A DNA stretch of 64,000 nt from NCBI GenBank assembly GCA_009746045.1, contig RPFO01002002.1:96199-160198 (forward strand), given 5' to 3'. The notes under the pieces are model-generated. The model made no database searches, was not told where the DNA came from, and worked only from the letters and a program-made list of their open reading frames with translations. Of the stretch, positions 12,405 to 23,550 are shown piece by piece (the first letter of the stretch is position 1; every line of letters starts with the position of its first letter). This DNA comes from Mesostigma viride. Lineage: Eukaryota > Streptophyta > Mesostigmatophyceae > Mesostigmatales > Mesostigmataceae. A program made the translations under genes and the position numbers.

Positions 12405-12628
12405 TAAAATTAACAATTAAATTATAACATGACTCCGTGGGGAGATCATGCAGCACGTATTCCCAGCAAAGCTTAGCTCCCTTCCTCCTGGAGGGAGCTA
12501 AGGGGCTTGCCCACAGGGGCTAGCGTGTGGGCCGGCCTAGACAACAATCTGGGCCACCTCTTCTTGCATGTTCTGCATAGTAGTCCTAGCAAGCTAGAGA
12601 GAGGGAGGAAAATAAATCAAGTGAAGTT
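12405..12628 (-). mobile_element. 5'-truncated LINE fragment (GGAG-end family)
   Basis: Read on the minus strand, the fragment ends in the family 3' terminus GATCTCCCCACGGAGTCATG then TTATAAT and an AT-rich tail. It is only about 0.2 kb long and contains the end of the coding region and the 3' UTR. A second, minimal 3' end of the same family follows at about 12629-12658. Confidence 0.75.
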
Positions 12629-12681
12629 GAATTATAACATGACTCCGTGGGGAGATCATTAATTAAATTAAAATAAATTAC

Positions 12682-13963
12682 ATTATAACATGACTCCGTT
12701 GGGAGATCATGTATATAGCGCACGTATTTCTTGCTGGATGGGCCGGGGGGGGGGGGCGGAGCCGCGAAACCTAACTACACTAACTCTAAGCTAATCTAGA
12801 AAATCCTAACTACTCTACTCTGCAAAGCGCCCCTTTCTCCTGGGGAAGGGGGGGGGCTTAATTGCCCACAGGGGCTGGCGTGTGAGCCTGGACAATCGTC
12901 TGCCACCTCTTCTTGTTCTGCATAGCAGTCTAAGCAAGAGAGCTCTAGGGGGGAAATGCGGTGTTCAAACTTAGCTGGGACCGCGCTAGGTCGGCCAGCA
13001 ACTGCTGTGTATAGTTCATGGCAGGTTTACCCATCTTTCTAGGAATGTCCTTGGGGCCAGGCCAGGGCAGGAATGTGCCGCCCTGGTTGGCCAGGCCGCT
13101 GGGGGGCGGCCAGACCGAGCTAGGTCAGAGTCTAGGTACCTGACTGGTGCGAGCAAGATGTCCTACGAATGCTATCCTACACAGCCTGCCTAATCTCATC
13201 AGAAATGCGAGGCATACGTACCCTGATACAAAGACTCTAAAGACCCATGTATAGGGGTTGAGCGAACGATCGAAGCCTGGCCCATGCAGGCCAGGCCGAT
13301 GCGGATGTCCACATCGTCGGCGCGGTGTCGATCGGGATCGAAGCATGCTCCCCAGCACTAAATGAAGCCATCACGGAACGGGACCTCAGTCGGACCATCT
13401 AGCAGCCGTGGCTTCGGCCCGGGCAACTGGTAGCCCCAATCACCACCGCCTCAGTTTTGACACTAATCTCCAACCCGACCGCCCGCGCCTCCAAGCCCAG
13501 ACAGTCCAGCCAGGTCTGAATGTGCTCGGGGCGCTCGATGATCGAGGGTGGTATCATCCGCATAAATAAGGTCGGACAGGCGGTAGCCAGGGCCACCGCC
13601 GCCATATTTGCGATCGTTAAGGATGTCCAAGCCGGGCTTGAACCCCTTAAGAGCAGTAAAGCGTGCACGTGCCTGGCGCATGACGTGATCCATGCACGAC
13701 AATAATGAACAGATATGGCCTGGCAGCGCTGGTTGTCTCCTTGAGATATGGGGACAGGACACAACCTTGCCACACACCGTGGTGAAGGGGGAATGGTGGG
13801 GTGGTGCCTTCCGCAGTCCGCACTACCGGCCTGTGATCAAGCCCGGCCGGCCTCATACAGCCGGCGAATGGCAGCCATAAATGCTGGGGGCACACGATCC
13901 AGAGCTAGGATGGCCCAAAGAGCCTCCCAGTGGACCGTGTCGAAAGCCTCAAGTGGGGCCGAT
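12682..13963 (-). mobile_element. LINE fragment with YADD reverse transcriptase domain
   Basis: This minus-strand copy keeps the reverse transcriptase palm. GVWQGCVLSPYL lies near 13770-13805 and YADDTT, the catalytic box, has YADD at 13553-13564. Downstream is the C-terminal IAFVGHLARTSQ segment (near 13140-13180) and the family 3' end at 12682. Frameshifts and stops break the frame, so it is inactive. A small insertion carrying CTGGTTGTCTCCTTG at about 13718-13742 is bounded by AGATATGG on both sides. Confidence 0.85.
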
Positions 13964-14572
13964 CATGCAGCACGTATTCCCTTAATTGCTTGATGGATGC
14001 ATGGGGGTGGGCGAAACCTAACCTAAGCTATCTCTGAACTAATCTATTTAAAATCCTAGCTACTCTACTCAGCAAAGCGCCCCTTCAGCTCCTGGGGGTG
14101 GGGGGGGCGTGCCCACATGCAGGGGCGGGCGTGTGGGCCTGGACAATGGTCTGCCACCTCTTCTTGTTCTGCAAAGCAGTCCAAGCAAGAGAGAGGGAGG
14201 AAATGCGGTACTTCAAACTTAGCTGGGACCACTAGGTCGGCCAGCAACTGATCTGTATAGTTCATGCGGGCCGGCTTAGGACTGGCCAACCAGGTAGACA
14301 CCTCCTCCTATGGCAGGGTCCCTTCGCCCCGTCGCACTTTAACCCACTGGCAAACTTGCGCGCGCCCCTCACCGATATGGCGCGACCCGGACCTAGATAT
14401 GTGACGCAATCGCTTGAGGGTTTAGGGTTTAGGGTTTAGGGTTTAGGGTTCAGGGGTATGTCCTTGGGGCCAGGCCAGGTCAGGATATGCCGCCCCGGCT
14501 AGCTGGCCATGCAGGCCGCTGGGGGCCGGCCAGACCAAGGGAGGAAATTAATTTGCGGTGTTCAAACTGGTC
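13964..14572 (-). mobile_element. LINE fragment interrupted by telomere-like repeats
   Basis: A second copy of the GGAG-end family on the minus strand. The C-terminal frame ends KGRFAE then stop at 14065, and part of the upstream coding sequence reappears at 14456-14572. The two parts are separated by unrelated sequence and by TTTAGGG repeats. Confidence 0.7.
14421..14455 (+). repeat. Interstitial telomere-like (TTTAGGG)n
   Basis: Four perfect TTTAGGG units followed by one TTCAGGG unit lie directly beside LINE sequence. TTTAGGG is the plant-type telomere unit, also found in several green algal groups. Confidence 0.9.
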
Positions 14573-14912
14573 ACTAGCTAGGTCTACAACAACATGCATG
14601 CATATATCAAATGCCCAGCCCTTATAGCTGGTCACAGTATACGCATACGCGGGTTATTCATCCATCCGGGTAAGGCAGCCATGTACGTGTCTCACTCCGC
14701 AAGGATATGTCCACGTACAAGCCCATGCATGTTTAAGATTCAGTGTACATATGGACAGCATGTATCAAGGAGACAACCAGCGCAGGCTCATGTATGTGCA
14801 CGAGCAACACGCGTCTGCTGGGCAAATATGGACCGATTGTAAGAAAATTAGTTCAATTGTCATCACAAACCAGGCGAATTTAATGCATGGCGATGGGGCC
14901 AAACCCTTGCTG

Positions 14913-17900
14913 TTATGAAACGACGATGTCGGAAAGTGCCGCCTTTGATGCCATCATGATGTAGTTGATGGACAGCTGTGAGCCCAGAGACCATTTCCCC
15001 GTCATGGGGTTGTACATGAGGCCAGCCACCTCTTGCACCTGCAACGCACACATCACATGAGAGGTTCAAATAAAAGTAACCATGGCGTATGCATTTAGAA
15101 ACGGCGGCTCGTAGAAGAACGCAATAGGAAAAGCCCAAACAAAAACGATGGTACTGCACCGACCCAAAGATCGCGGCAACAAAACACGTCGTGGACGCAA
15201 CATGCTACTTTGCCCCACCCTTTTGAGCCATGCCCAGAAACCATGGCAGTCCCCAAGGCAGGTGCAAGCAACTACACAATCTAAACCCAACAAGTGCACA
15301 GGTGGAGGTTATTGCCTCTGAGGATAGCCGCTAAACTACCGCCTCGTCTGCCATTACAGTAGAGGACAGCTCAGATGAGGATTATATCCATCTCTAGTGA
15401 CTAATAGGTTGGGGCATGATGCAGACGATATTTGTAACTTTCGTGTAATTATTATTTCTAATGAGATTAGCATAGTGCTCCGTGGCCCATGCACATGACA
15501 CGCAAGTACTTACTTAAGTGCACAGGGATGCTTGGAGCAAAACACCATTACATATCCGCTAAGGTGTCGTTACTAACAGCCCCGTGAAGAAACAGAAGTG
15601 GCGTTGTGCACCGTTCCCTGCAGGCACCCACGCACCGCCAGGCCCTGATCTTGCACCAGCCTCGCCAGCTCCTCGGGGGTGACAAACTTGGTCCAGTCGT
15701 GCGTGCCGGGTGGAACCTGGACATGATGACATCAACCAAGTACCCACACACATGCACGCCAGACATCCCTGTAGTCATCCTTTGGGCTTCCTAGCAAACC
15801 ATGCCGCCCCCCAAGCCACTCGTCCAGCGCCCAAATGCTGGCCACTGGCCAACTAGCCCGAAGAGCCCCCTCAGCAGCTACTTTCACACTATACCAACCC
15901 CAACAAACACATCCTCAGGGGCTAGCTGCGCCCTGTACCAGCCCTCAAACGCCCCAGCCTCGCTAATAATGGTTTGTTTACTATTACTGTACTACTACAA
16001 GCCCCCACTCATATCAGCCATGGCACCTTTTGGTAAAATAACAGGCCTGTACTTCAGTGAGATAGCTGCCCAGTGGACGCCCCATTCACAGCAGCTAGTG
16101 AAAACCACAACAGCCCCCGTACCATCCACATCAAGGTATCCTTACACGATGCCAATTCTAGGCAAGGGCTTGAACTCGATAGTCCTAATCCCCACACGCA
16201 CCATCTGCAGGAGCTTATCGCCTTAGACTCCAGCAGCCGCTCTTGCAGACATGTCAGTCCTGGGCTAGCGGTCTGGATCCCCAGTCCACAGTACCAGTTG
16301 TAGGCAAGGGATTAGGTTCCCTAGTTCCAATCCCCACCGATGCGATCCGCAGCACAGAATACTGGTTCTAGGCACAAGGTAAATTACATTCACTCCAACC
16401 GCGCACGCACCATCCGCAGCAGCCGCTCGGCGGCCAGAATGGCCAGCGCATACGAGGGCAGGGTGCGGCTGATGGTAGACATGACCAGGCCACCGCCGGG
16501 TCGCACCAGGTGGGAGAGTGACGCGACGAATGCAGGGACGTCGGTCACATGCTCCACCACCTGCAGGGACAGGGTAGGCCCATCCGCCAGAGGGATGCCA
16601 TCGATCAGGAGCACGGATGCGATGCCATCTCAATTGATCGCTCTTATACTGTACAGTGGAAAGTTCTGTAAAACCATTTTCTTCATACGTGTGCGCGTGG
16701 TGCGTGTGCTCGTGTCCAGTAGCACGGAGGACTGTCGTCTGTGCGGGGCGGGGGGGTGGAGAGGAAGGCAGGTACGCGGCAAGACTCCCCTGCCCTATGG
16801 CAGTTACAGCGGTCACAGCATGCGTTTCTGCTGAGTAGGAGGCGACATCATGCCTCCGCAGTGTGGTGCGACCAGTAGAAGCACATTGTGGAGATGCGGG
16901 GCCGATATCCATTGAAATGCGCACGCGAGCGGTGATGGGGCGTGCTGGCCCGTGCTTGTGTGTGTCTGTGTGATATGCGCGTACTGCGTTGAAAAGCTTC
17001 CTAGCAATCCCAGAGACAAAATTAAATACAAAACTTAGTACAGAAATATTTATAGAGGTACTGAGTGGCGCGGGCGAGTCCTGCGGGCGAGTCACCTCCG
17101 CTCACTGGCCACCAGTAACAAGGGCATGGTCCTGCCCATTTCAGTCCGATGGTCCCCGCCCAGTTCAGTGAGGCATTCTGGCGCATGAACGGTGCCACCC
17201 ACGGATGCGCGGCGAGGGAGGGAACGGTGAGGGGCTACATGATGGGAGCTTGGTTGAATGGCTATCCGCGATGCTGTGCGAGAGGGAGGCGCCGTGCCTT
17301 GCTACCGGTGGGCCAACCCAAGTGATGGGTGCCTATCGGCTAGCAGCCCGTCACTGGACAACCAAGACCACAACTTGGCACCAAACAACCATGATCGCGA
17401 CTTGGCATTGAACCACTGCTGAGGCAAGTTGGCACGACCCACACACGCACAAGAGAGCACATGTCAGCAGCAGGTCCCTTCCGTCCACATCACACCTTTG
17501 CGTTTTCTCGCCCACACAGGCCTGCGCGTGTCACGGACAGTCACGCAGAGCACAGATGTATGCTAGCAACCCATGCGCGGCGCGTCAGGGCGGAGGAGCC
17601 TGCGGCCATGTGCACCCACCTCCAGGGAGCAGACCGCGTCAAACTGCTCGCCGCGCTCAACCAGCTCCTCTGCCGATATATAAATGATGTAAGAGGCGGA
17701 CACCGGCCATGAGTAACGACAGAAGCCAGCACAGGGAAAAAAATGTACGATGAGCAACTGTGCCTTCAAAAATATAAATTTGTCTGCAGACGTTGCCATT
17801 TGGGGCAGCACATCACTGGCTGGTGCGGGTACCGGCCATATACTACAATACCGCATACGATGTTGTAATATAGTATTGACGACTATAACATTAGAGTATA

Positions 17901-20900
17901 TATGTACTGTAACGGGCCATGAACAGCCTTCCATTCAGGGCTATAACATTAGAGTATATATGTACTTTAACGGGCCATGAACAGCCTTCCATTCAGGGCT
18001 ATAACATTAGAGTATATCTGTACTGTAACGAGCCATGAACAGCCTTCCATTCAGGGCTATAACATTAGAGTATATACGTACTTTAACGAGCCATGAACAG
18101 CCTTCCATTCAGGGCTATAACATTAGAGTATATATGTACTTTAACGAGCCATGAACAGCCTTCCATTCAGGGCTATAACATAAGAGTATATCTGTACTTT
18201 AACGAGCCATGAACAACCTTCCATACAGGGCTATAACATTAGAGTTATGTACTTTAACGAGCCATGAACAGCCTTCCATTCAGGGCTATAACATTAGAGT
18301 ATATATGTACTTTAAGGAACAGCCTTCCATACAGGGCTATAGCATAAGAGATATGTACTGTAACGAGCAAGGAACGGCCTCTCATGTTCACACCATCGAG
18401 CAGGGCTCCCCGCTCAAGCAAACAGGCCATCACTTCCCAACCCTTCGCCTCCAGGATCCCAGTGCGAGTGATTACCAAGTCCACGACACGCTGCACTGCA
18501 AACCACGCAATCACATGGCAGGCCGTCCCAAGATCCTTCCCATAAGATAAGACGTTACCAACCCATGCCCTCTGGTTCAACGCGCACCTGCTGTGGACAC
18601 CCGATACTCTATGCCCCGCGTCTGAGGGTCGCGCGCCTGTGGCAATGTCACCAGGGATGCATGCACACGCAACCAAACATACGCCGGCATTCTGATCAGC
18701 ACTAGGACCAGGACCGGCCGCCCATGACGGCGAAAACAGCTGCCAAAAGCCTGATGCCAAAAGACTGGTGTCTAAAGGCTGGCACTTGCGGACGCTCCAA
18801 GGTTACTTGTAACTTACCCAAATCTGGCGCATTTAGCATAATACTACTACGATCAGCCCTTGCATTGCCTGCGTCTGGGTAATCTGAGGCGTGTGACAAG
18901 TGCCCGCCAATGCACTAAAGCTGGTAAGAAATGCAACGGTGCACAAAACTGGCTGGCCGACGAGCAAACACCCCCTGGAAAGCCACAGGATCGGAAACGG
19001 CTACCCCCACCAAACTGGCAATATGGTAATCTTCAACGCCAACAAAACATGTCGTGGAAACGGAATGAACCTTAGGCTGCCAGGCTGGCGTCAAGGTAAG
19101 CGGGGCCCGATAAAGGTTGTGGAACCGATGCAGGAATATTGGATCCGCGATTGCCAAAGAAGGAGGATAGCGAATAGTAGGCGCTTCTTGGTAACATCCA
19201 TCTACATTTCAACCGGCAAGTGCACATTACTGATGGCCTTGTCTTCCTCGAGTGATTTATCTAGTACCAAATCCGAAAGGCTTGCATCACTCCCCGGACA
19301 GGAGAACTTTTGCGGATGACTGTAGGTGTAAGTTGGCGATGCCATGGTAACCGGAGACGTCCGTCCTATAGTCAGCAAAATTGGTGCGAGAGGTCCCCAG
19401 TTCGATTCCGGTCGGATTCATTTGCAGATCGCGTTTTTCCGCGTTTTCCGCGGCCCGGTACTGAACGCAAATGGTTTTCACCTTTGCGGAGTGCCTGATC
19501 AAATTACTGATGGCCTTGTACGCACTCACCAACATTGGAGCGGTGCCATTTATTCTAAAACAGCATTCCATCTGCCACCATGCTGATGTGTGGACACCAC
19601 TGCCGAGGCAGAGGGCTGGATGGCACTTTGCTGAGAAGGATCACAGCACCTGCTTGCGCAAGGCGGCAACAGCACCACCACCAAAAACACGTACCGCGTG
19701 GGCAGCCGCCACCTGGACGCTCCTCTCGGTGGCGTCTACCCCCACAACGTGCGCGCCCATCCGTGCCAGTGGCTGTATCCCGAAAGGTAAGTAGGGGACG
19801 GTAATTAATTAGGGGACGGTAATAAATTAGGGGATTAATTAATTAGGGGACAGGTGCAAGGGGAAGTGTCGCCATCCGCCCACCACCACAAGACACTGCA
19901 ACGGGGCGGGTGCAAGGGGAAGTGCCGCCATCCGCCCACCACCACAAGACACGGCAACGGGGCGGGTGCAAGGGGAAGTGCCGCCATCCGCCCACCACCA
20001 CAAGACACGGCAACGGGGCGGGTGCAAGGGGAAGTGCCGCCATCCGGCCACCACCACAAGACACGGCAACGGGGCGGGTGCAAGGGGAAGTGCCGCCATC
20101 CGGCCACCACCACAAGACACGGCAACGGGGCGGGTGCAAGGGGAAGTGCCGCCATCCGCCCACCACCACAAGACACTGCAACGGGGCGGGTGCAAGGGGA
20201 AGTGCCGCCATCACCATACAAAACAATGTCAGGAAATGTTTGGCGACCTCAAGCAGCCTAGGGCGATCCAAAAAATGATATGAGGTGTGGGGGCCACCGT
20301 CATAACAAGACAGCCATTTCTCTTTTACATGAACGTTTCATCGAGCCGATGAATAAAACCAATCATGACATGCCCATGTCTACACAAATAAATGCCAGCG
20401 CTACTGGGCACTGGATGGACTGCGGGGAGTTTGGAAACAGCAGTGCACCGGAAAAAACCAGGGCTGTTTAGCCAGCAAGCACCACTTGGCTCATTCGTTA
20501 TATTCAGCTAAGCGCTTATACTCTGCTCTTACCTTCCACCTCACCCCACATCTCACCTCGCATAGTACCCCAGGCCCACAGCCGATGTCGACCACCCGCA
20601 GGCCCCGCAGCGGCCTGGCCACCGCCGCATCCAACCTGCATACGAATGTGTTGGCATCCACGTGTTGGCACGCGTGTGTGTTGGCATGATGCCACCATTT
20701 GTGTCGGGGGTTGAGCAGCACAGCATGTCAGCACCCGTGTGATGACACCTCTGTGAGTTGGCCGCACGCGCCCGTGTGTGTCGGCACAGGTGTGGGCGTG
20801 CCTTCCCCCACGAATACGTGGGCAGGCACGTGTCAACATAGGCGAGGAGTCTTGATGTGTACCAAACATGGATGATGGAACGTGCAACGAGTCACAGTCT

Positions 20901-22591
20901 GTACCTGGAGGCCTCCCCCATGGAGCTGCATGCATGTTTGATGCGTGCACGTGCACAAGAAATGAACAGGTGGGCGGGCAGCAACAAGAAGCAACACAAT
21001 GGCAACCCTTCCAACTGCCATCTGCCACCACAGCAAGGCCCCCGCTTACCCACCCAACAACCCTCCCTTCCCGATCATGCTGCCACATACTGATCCATCC
21101 TACCCCCAGTACACCAACATCTACCCATAACGCATGAGAGCCAGCAGAAACTGTTGTACACATGCAGCGCTGTGAATCAGCAGCCCCAGACAGGCTCTCA
21201 AAAAGGCGAGCGCCCGAACATGGTACGTTCCATCCAGACCATTCAAGGGCTGGGTGAGTACTGAGTGCCACTATCATGCTTTGGTGCTTGTAGGGTCAAC
21301 AATAACGGTTACCCACTGGGCAGCATCACCCAGAAGCAGAGAACGGCCTGCCTGAGTGGCTTGCAAACCAGCTGATGCCCAAGACACAGCTTTAAGTGCT
21401 CTACCCCGTGGTTAGCCCTAATATTGGATGAAGCTGCTGGGATAGCTACAACAGCACAACGACAGCAACCCATGGGGTCACATTCTAACCCCTCGCTGTC
21501 TTGTAGTAATGTCACAGACGGTTCCTAGCTGTCAAATATCATCCCAAGTCATCAGCCCTCAGCAATCATCTCTCAGCAGGCAAGCATCCACCGATAGTAT
21601 GACTTGCCCGAAGTGACGGCAGAGGCTTGACCGGATGAAGGAGCACCTGGCAGGGTTCATGGCGTGCAGGGGCGCCATGGGCCCACCCACGTTCCACCTG
21701 CAGGGGGGGGGGGGAGTGCGGTCGAACACACGCGAGTGCGGTGGTTTACGACAAAATAATGTATGGAAGGGGGAGCCAATCTTTTGAGCGGATAGACTTT
21801 TAAAACCGCAGGGTTGTTCCACTCAAGCCGCTGACACGCGCCCATGCATGCGAAGGTCGCCTGGGCCCGTTCTGTACAGTGCAAGCGGCACATGTGCCCT
21901 AAGACGGCAGGCATGATGCACACCTGCAAAGGTGTGGACCCTGCAAAGGTGGCAACATGCCGTAGTATAGCCTGAGAAACAAGGGGAACATATACCTGGT
22001 TCCAACTAGATGCGGTTGCAAGCAGAACCAACATGCCAGATAACTGCTAATCACTCATGCATCGCTAACATAGCAGGCATTCCAAGTTCGAGTTTCTACT
22101 CAGTGACCTCTTGTCATATACCTATATCAAAAGAGGAAAGGAGCGAAAGGGCGATATGTCTGGTGGCACCACCCATGCGGGGAAATCATATGGAGACGTC
22201 GACAGACTATGCTATGATACCAGATTTTACGATTGCCTTTATTCTGAATGGCAAACTTGTTGATCTCGAACATGAAGAGGATGGGGCAGGAAGCAGCAAT
22301 GCCCTTACGCAACCGCCACTTTAAACACTTATTTACGGTAAATTGCGACTTTACGAACCAATCATCCGCCAGGGCTGAAAACTTGGCGACCTCCGCAGAG
22401 TCCACGGAATTCCGTGCACCACGGTCCGCGACATCGCGACCGTCCGTAGCAAAAGCCCGCCCGTTCAGGTGACAAACCATGCCCCCCCGGAAAAGTGAGC
22501 GAGAAAATGAACTATTGCGAACAAATTCCCCGATTGCGGCGGAGCATTTCTGCCCCGCTCCCGACCGCATCAACCGGCCGTAGCACGGCAT
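14913..22591 (-). CDS. COQ3: Ubiquinone biosynthesis O-methyltransferase COQ3, mitochondrial
   Basis: Nine exons: 22359-22591, 21608-21697, 20557-20635, 19695-19772, 18588-18636, 17620-17669, 16411-16560, 15636-15716 and 14913-15038. All junctions are in phase and give 311 residues, close to plant COQ3. The enzyme performs the O-methylation steps of the ubiquinone ring using S-adenosylmethionine at the inner mitochondrial membrane. Signature segments in order are EVAKFSALADDWW, PLHAMNPARCSFIR, the SAM motif VVDIGCGPG (about 122-130), PLARMGAHVVGVDA, FDAVCSLEVVEHV, LVMSTISRT, GTHDWTKFVTPEEL and MYNPMTGKWSL...INYI. The N-terminus is Arg/Ser-rich with few acids, as in a mitochondrial presequence. 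The ATG at 22591 was chosen because upstream in-frame sequence offers only GTG at 22690. The intron after exon 2 has a GC donor (CGG|GCAAGT). Introns carry minisatellites and one retroelement insertion. Its start faces gene 4 about 1 kb away. Confidence 0.95.
15303..15515 (+). mobile_element. ACTT-tailed retroelement, 5'-truncated, in COQ3 intron 8
   Basis: This 213-bp insertion is flanked by 11-bp duplications AAGTGCACAGG at 15292-15302 and 15516-15526. It starts inside a coding end reading VEVIASEDSR, a stop, then TTASSAITVEDSSDEDYI and a stop at 15395-15397. A short 3' UTR and a CAAGTACTTACTT tail follow. It is the plus-strand counterpart of the copy at 33625-34037 and lies opposite to COQ3 transcription. 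Confidence 0.9.
17870..18345. repeat. About eight copies of a 60-bp minisatellite in COQ3 intron 5
   Basis: The unit contains CATTAGAGTATATATGTAC, then CGAGCCATGAACAGCC, then TTCCATTCAGGGCTATAA. Units recur every 58-60 bp without unique spacers. The last two units are shortened and more diverged. Confidence 0.92.
19325..19420 (+). other. tRNA-like B-box segment (possible SINE remnant)
   Basis: GGTGCGAGAGGTCCCCAGTT followed by CGATTCCGG resembles the 3' half of a tRNA with a Pol III B box (consensus GGTTCGANTCC). The T stem does not pair well and no convincing anticodon arm is seen. It lies in COQ3 intron 4 and is at best a SINE relic. Confidence 0.25.
19852..20212. repeat. About 6.4 copies of a 56-bp minisatellite in COQ3 intron 3
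   Basis: The unit contains GGGTGCAAGGGGAAGTGCCG, then CCATCCGCCCACCACCACAA, then GACACGGCAACGGGGC. Copies are nearly identical; they differ mainly at CCGCCC/CCGGCC and CACGG/CACTG. The open frames here, on both strands, are by-products of a unit without stops. Confidence 0.95.
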
Positions 22592-23550
22592 GTTGCAAAT
22601 GGTTCTGTCCCAGGATGCCCTAAGAACGCCAGTGCACGCCAGGCGACTATGCCTTGAAGTAACAGTAACAAAAAGGAGACCAAATCTCACGGTTCCCGGA
22701 AGGCGTAAACTCGCCGACGGAAATTAGCGATCTGGCGCTACCAAGCTCGTCGCCATCCTTCCCATCCCAAATTTCTGAATTGAAGGACTTCTTGCATGCC
22801 TGTTAGGAAAAGGCATTCATATGTCGGGGGGAAAGCGATTGGCTTTTGTTGGAAGAGGACATGGAGCTGCCTAGTTATAATGCATCGTAAGATCTTACAG
22901 TAAGTCAAGCCCAGTTGAAGCGAAATTGCTCGTAAAATTATGAAGCGCAGTTCCCAACGATGCAAGTCTGCGTTCTGGCTGTTGTCACAACGTGTTTGTC
23001 ACCTGGTGTGGAGTACATGGTGGAGAGTGGAGACTGCCTCCTGGTGGCAATGGTTGACTTGTGGTGACTCACCCAGGACTCACCAGGCTCATTTTTTGTG
23101 TTTGGCTGCCACGTGCATTCGGATCAGATCACACGTTGGCCTGTTGAGTTGAGTTGACCTTATCAACGTTGGCCTGTGCACAAGCTGTGCACAAGATATA
23201 CTCAAGAAAGATATACTCAACTCAACTCCTGCTCAACTCAACATGCGAAAGATTGTGGACTTCCGTATGCTCGTATGGATAGGGACCAATGAAGCTTCAG
23301 AGGCCGTACCTGGGACCCGCCAGCTAGGTGCCTTCATCTGCGCGCGAAATCCCGTCCCCATGCCACGTCGGTGGCTTCTCGGATATTGCGCATGGCCGAA
23401 CGCAACAAATGATCCGAGACTCGAAGCACTGGCCCTTTCGGGCACGAGATTGTCGCATTTTGACGCCGGTTCTCCAGAGCAGTTGCACAGACAATAATTG
23501 CACCGTAGCTCTCGTGGTCGTTGCGTCTGGAATCCGTGTCATCAGACAGC
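22592..23550. promoter_or_regulatory. Divergent promoter region of COQ3 and gene 4
   Basis: About 960 bp separates the two divergent start codons, so both promoters and 5' UTRs must lie here. Visible structure is an inverted pair of (TTGAG)n and (CTCAA)n tracts at about 23145-23241, able to form a hairpin around two copies of AAGATATACTCAA. No TATA box or other element can be assigned. The region is free of recognisable transposons. Confidence 0.5.

Noticed and set aside
17870-18345. Regular 60-bp repeats that might suggest a CRISPR array
   Set aside because: The repeats are contiguous, with no unique spacers, and lie in an intron of a eukaryotic gene. The other arrays in the window (19852, 43285, 58313) fail for the same reason.
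22591-22690. Upstream extension of COQ3 exon 1 to 22690
   Set aside because: The frame is open, but the codon there is GTG and no upstream ATG exists. The ATG at 22591 gives a normal presequence and length.
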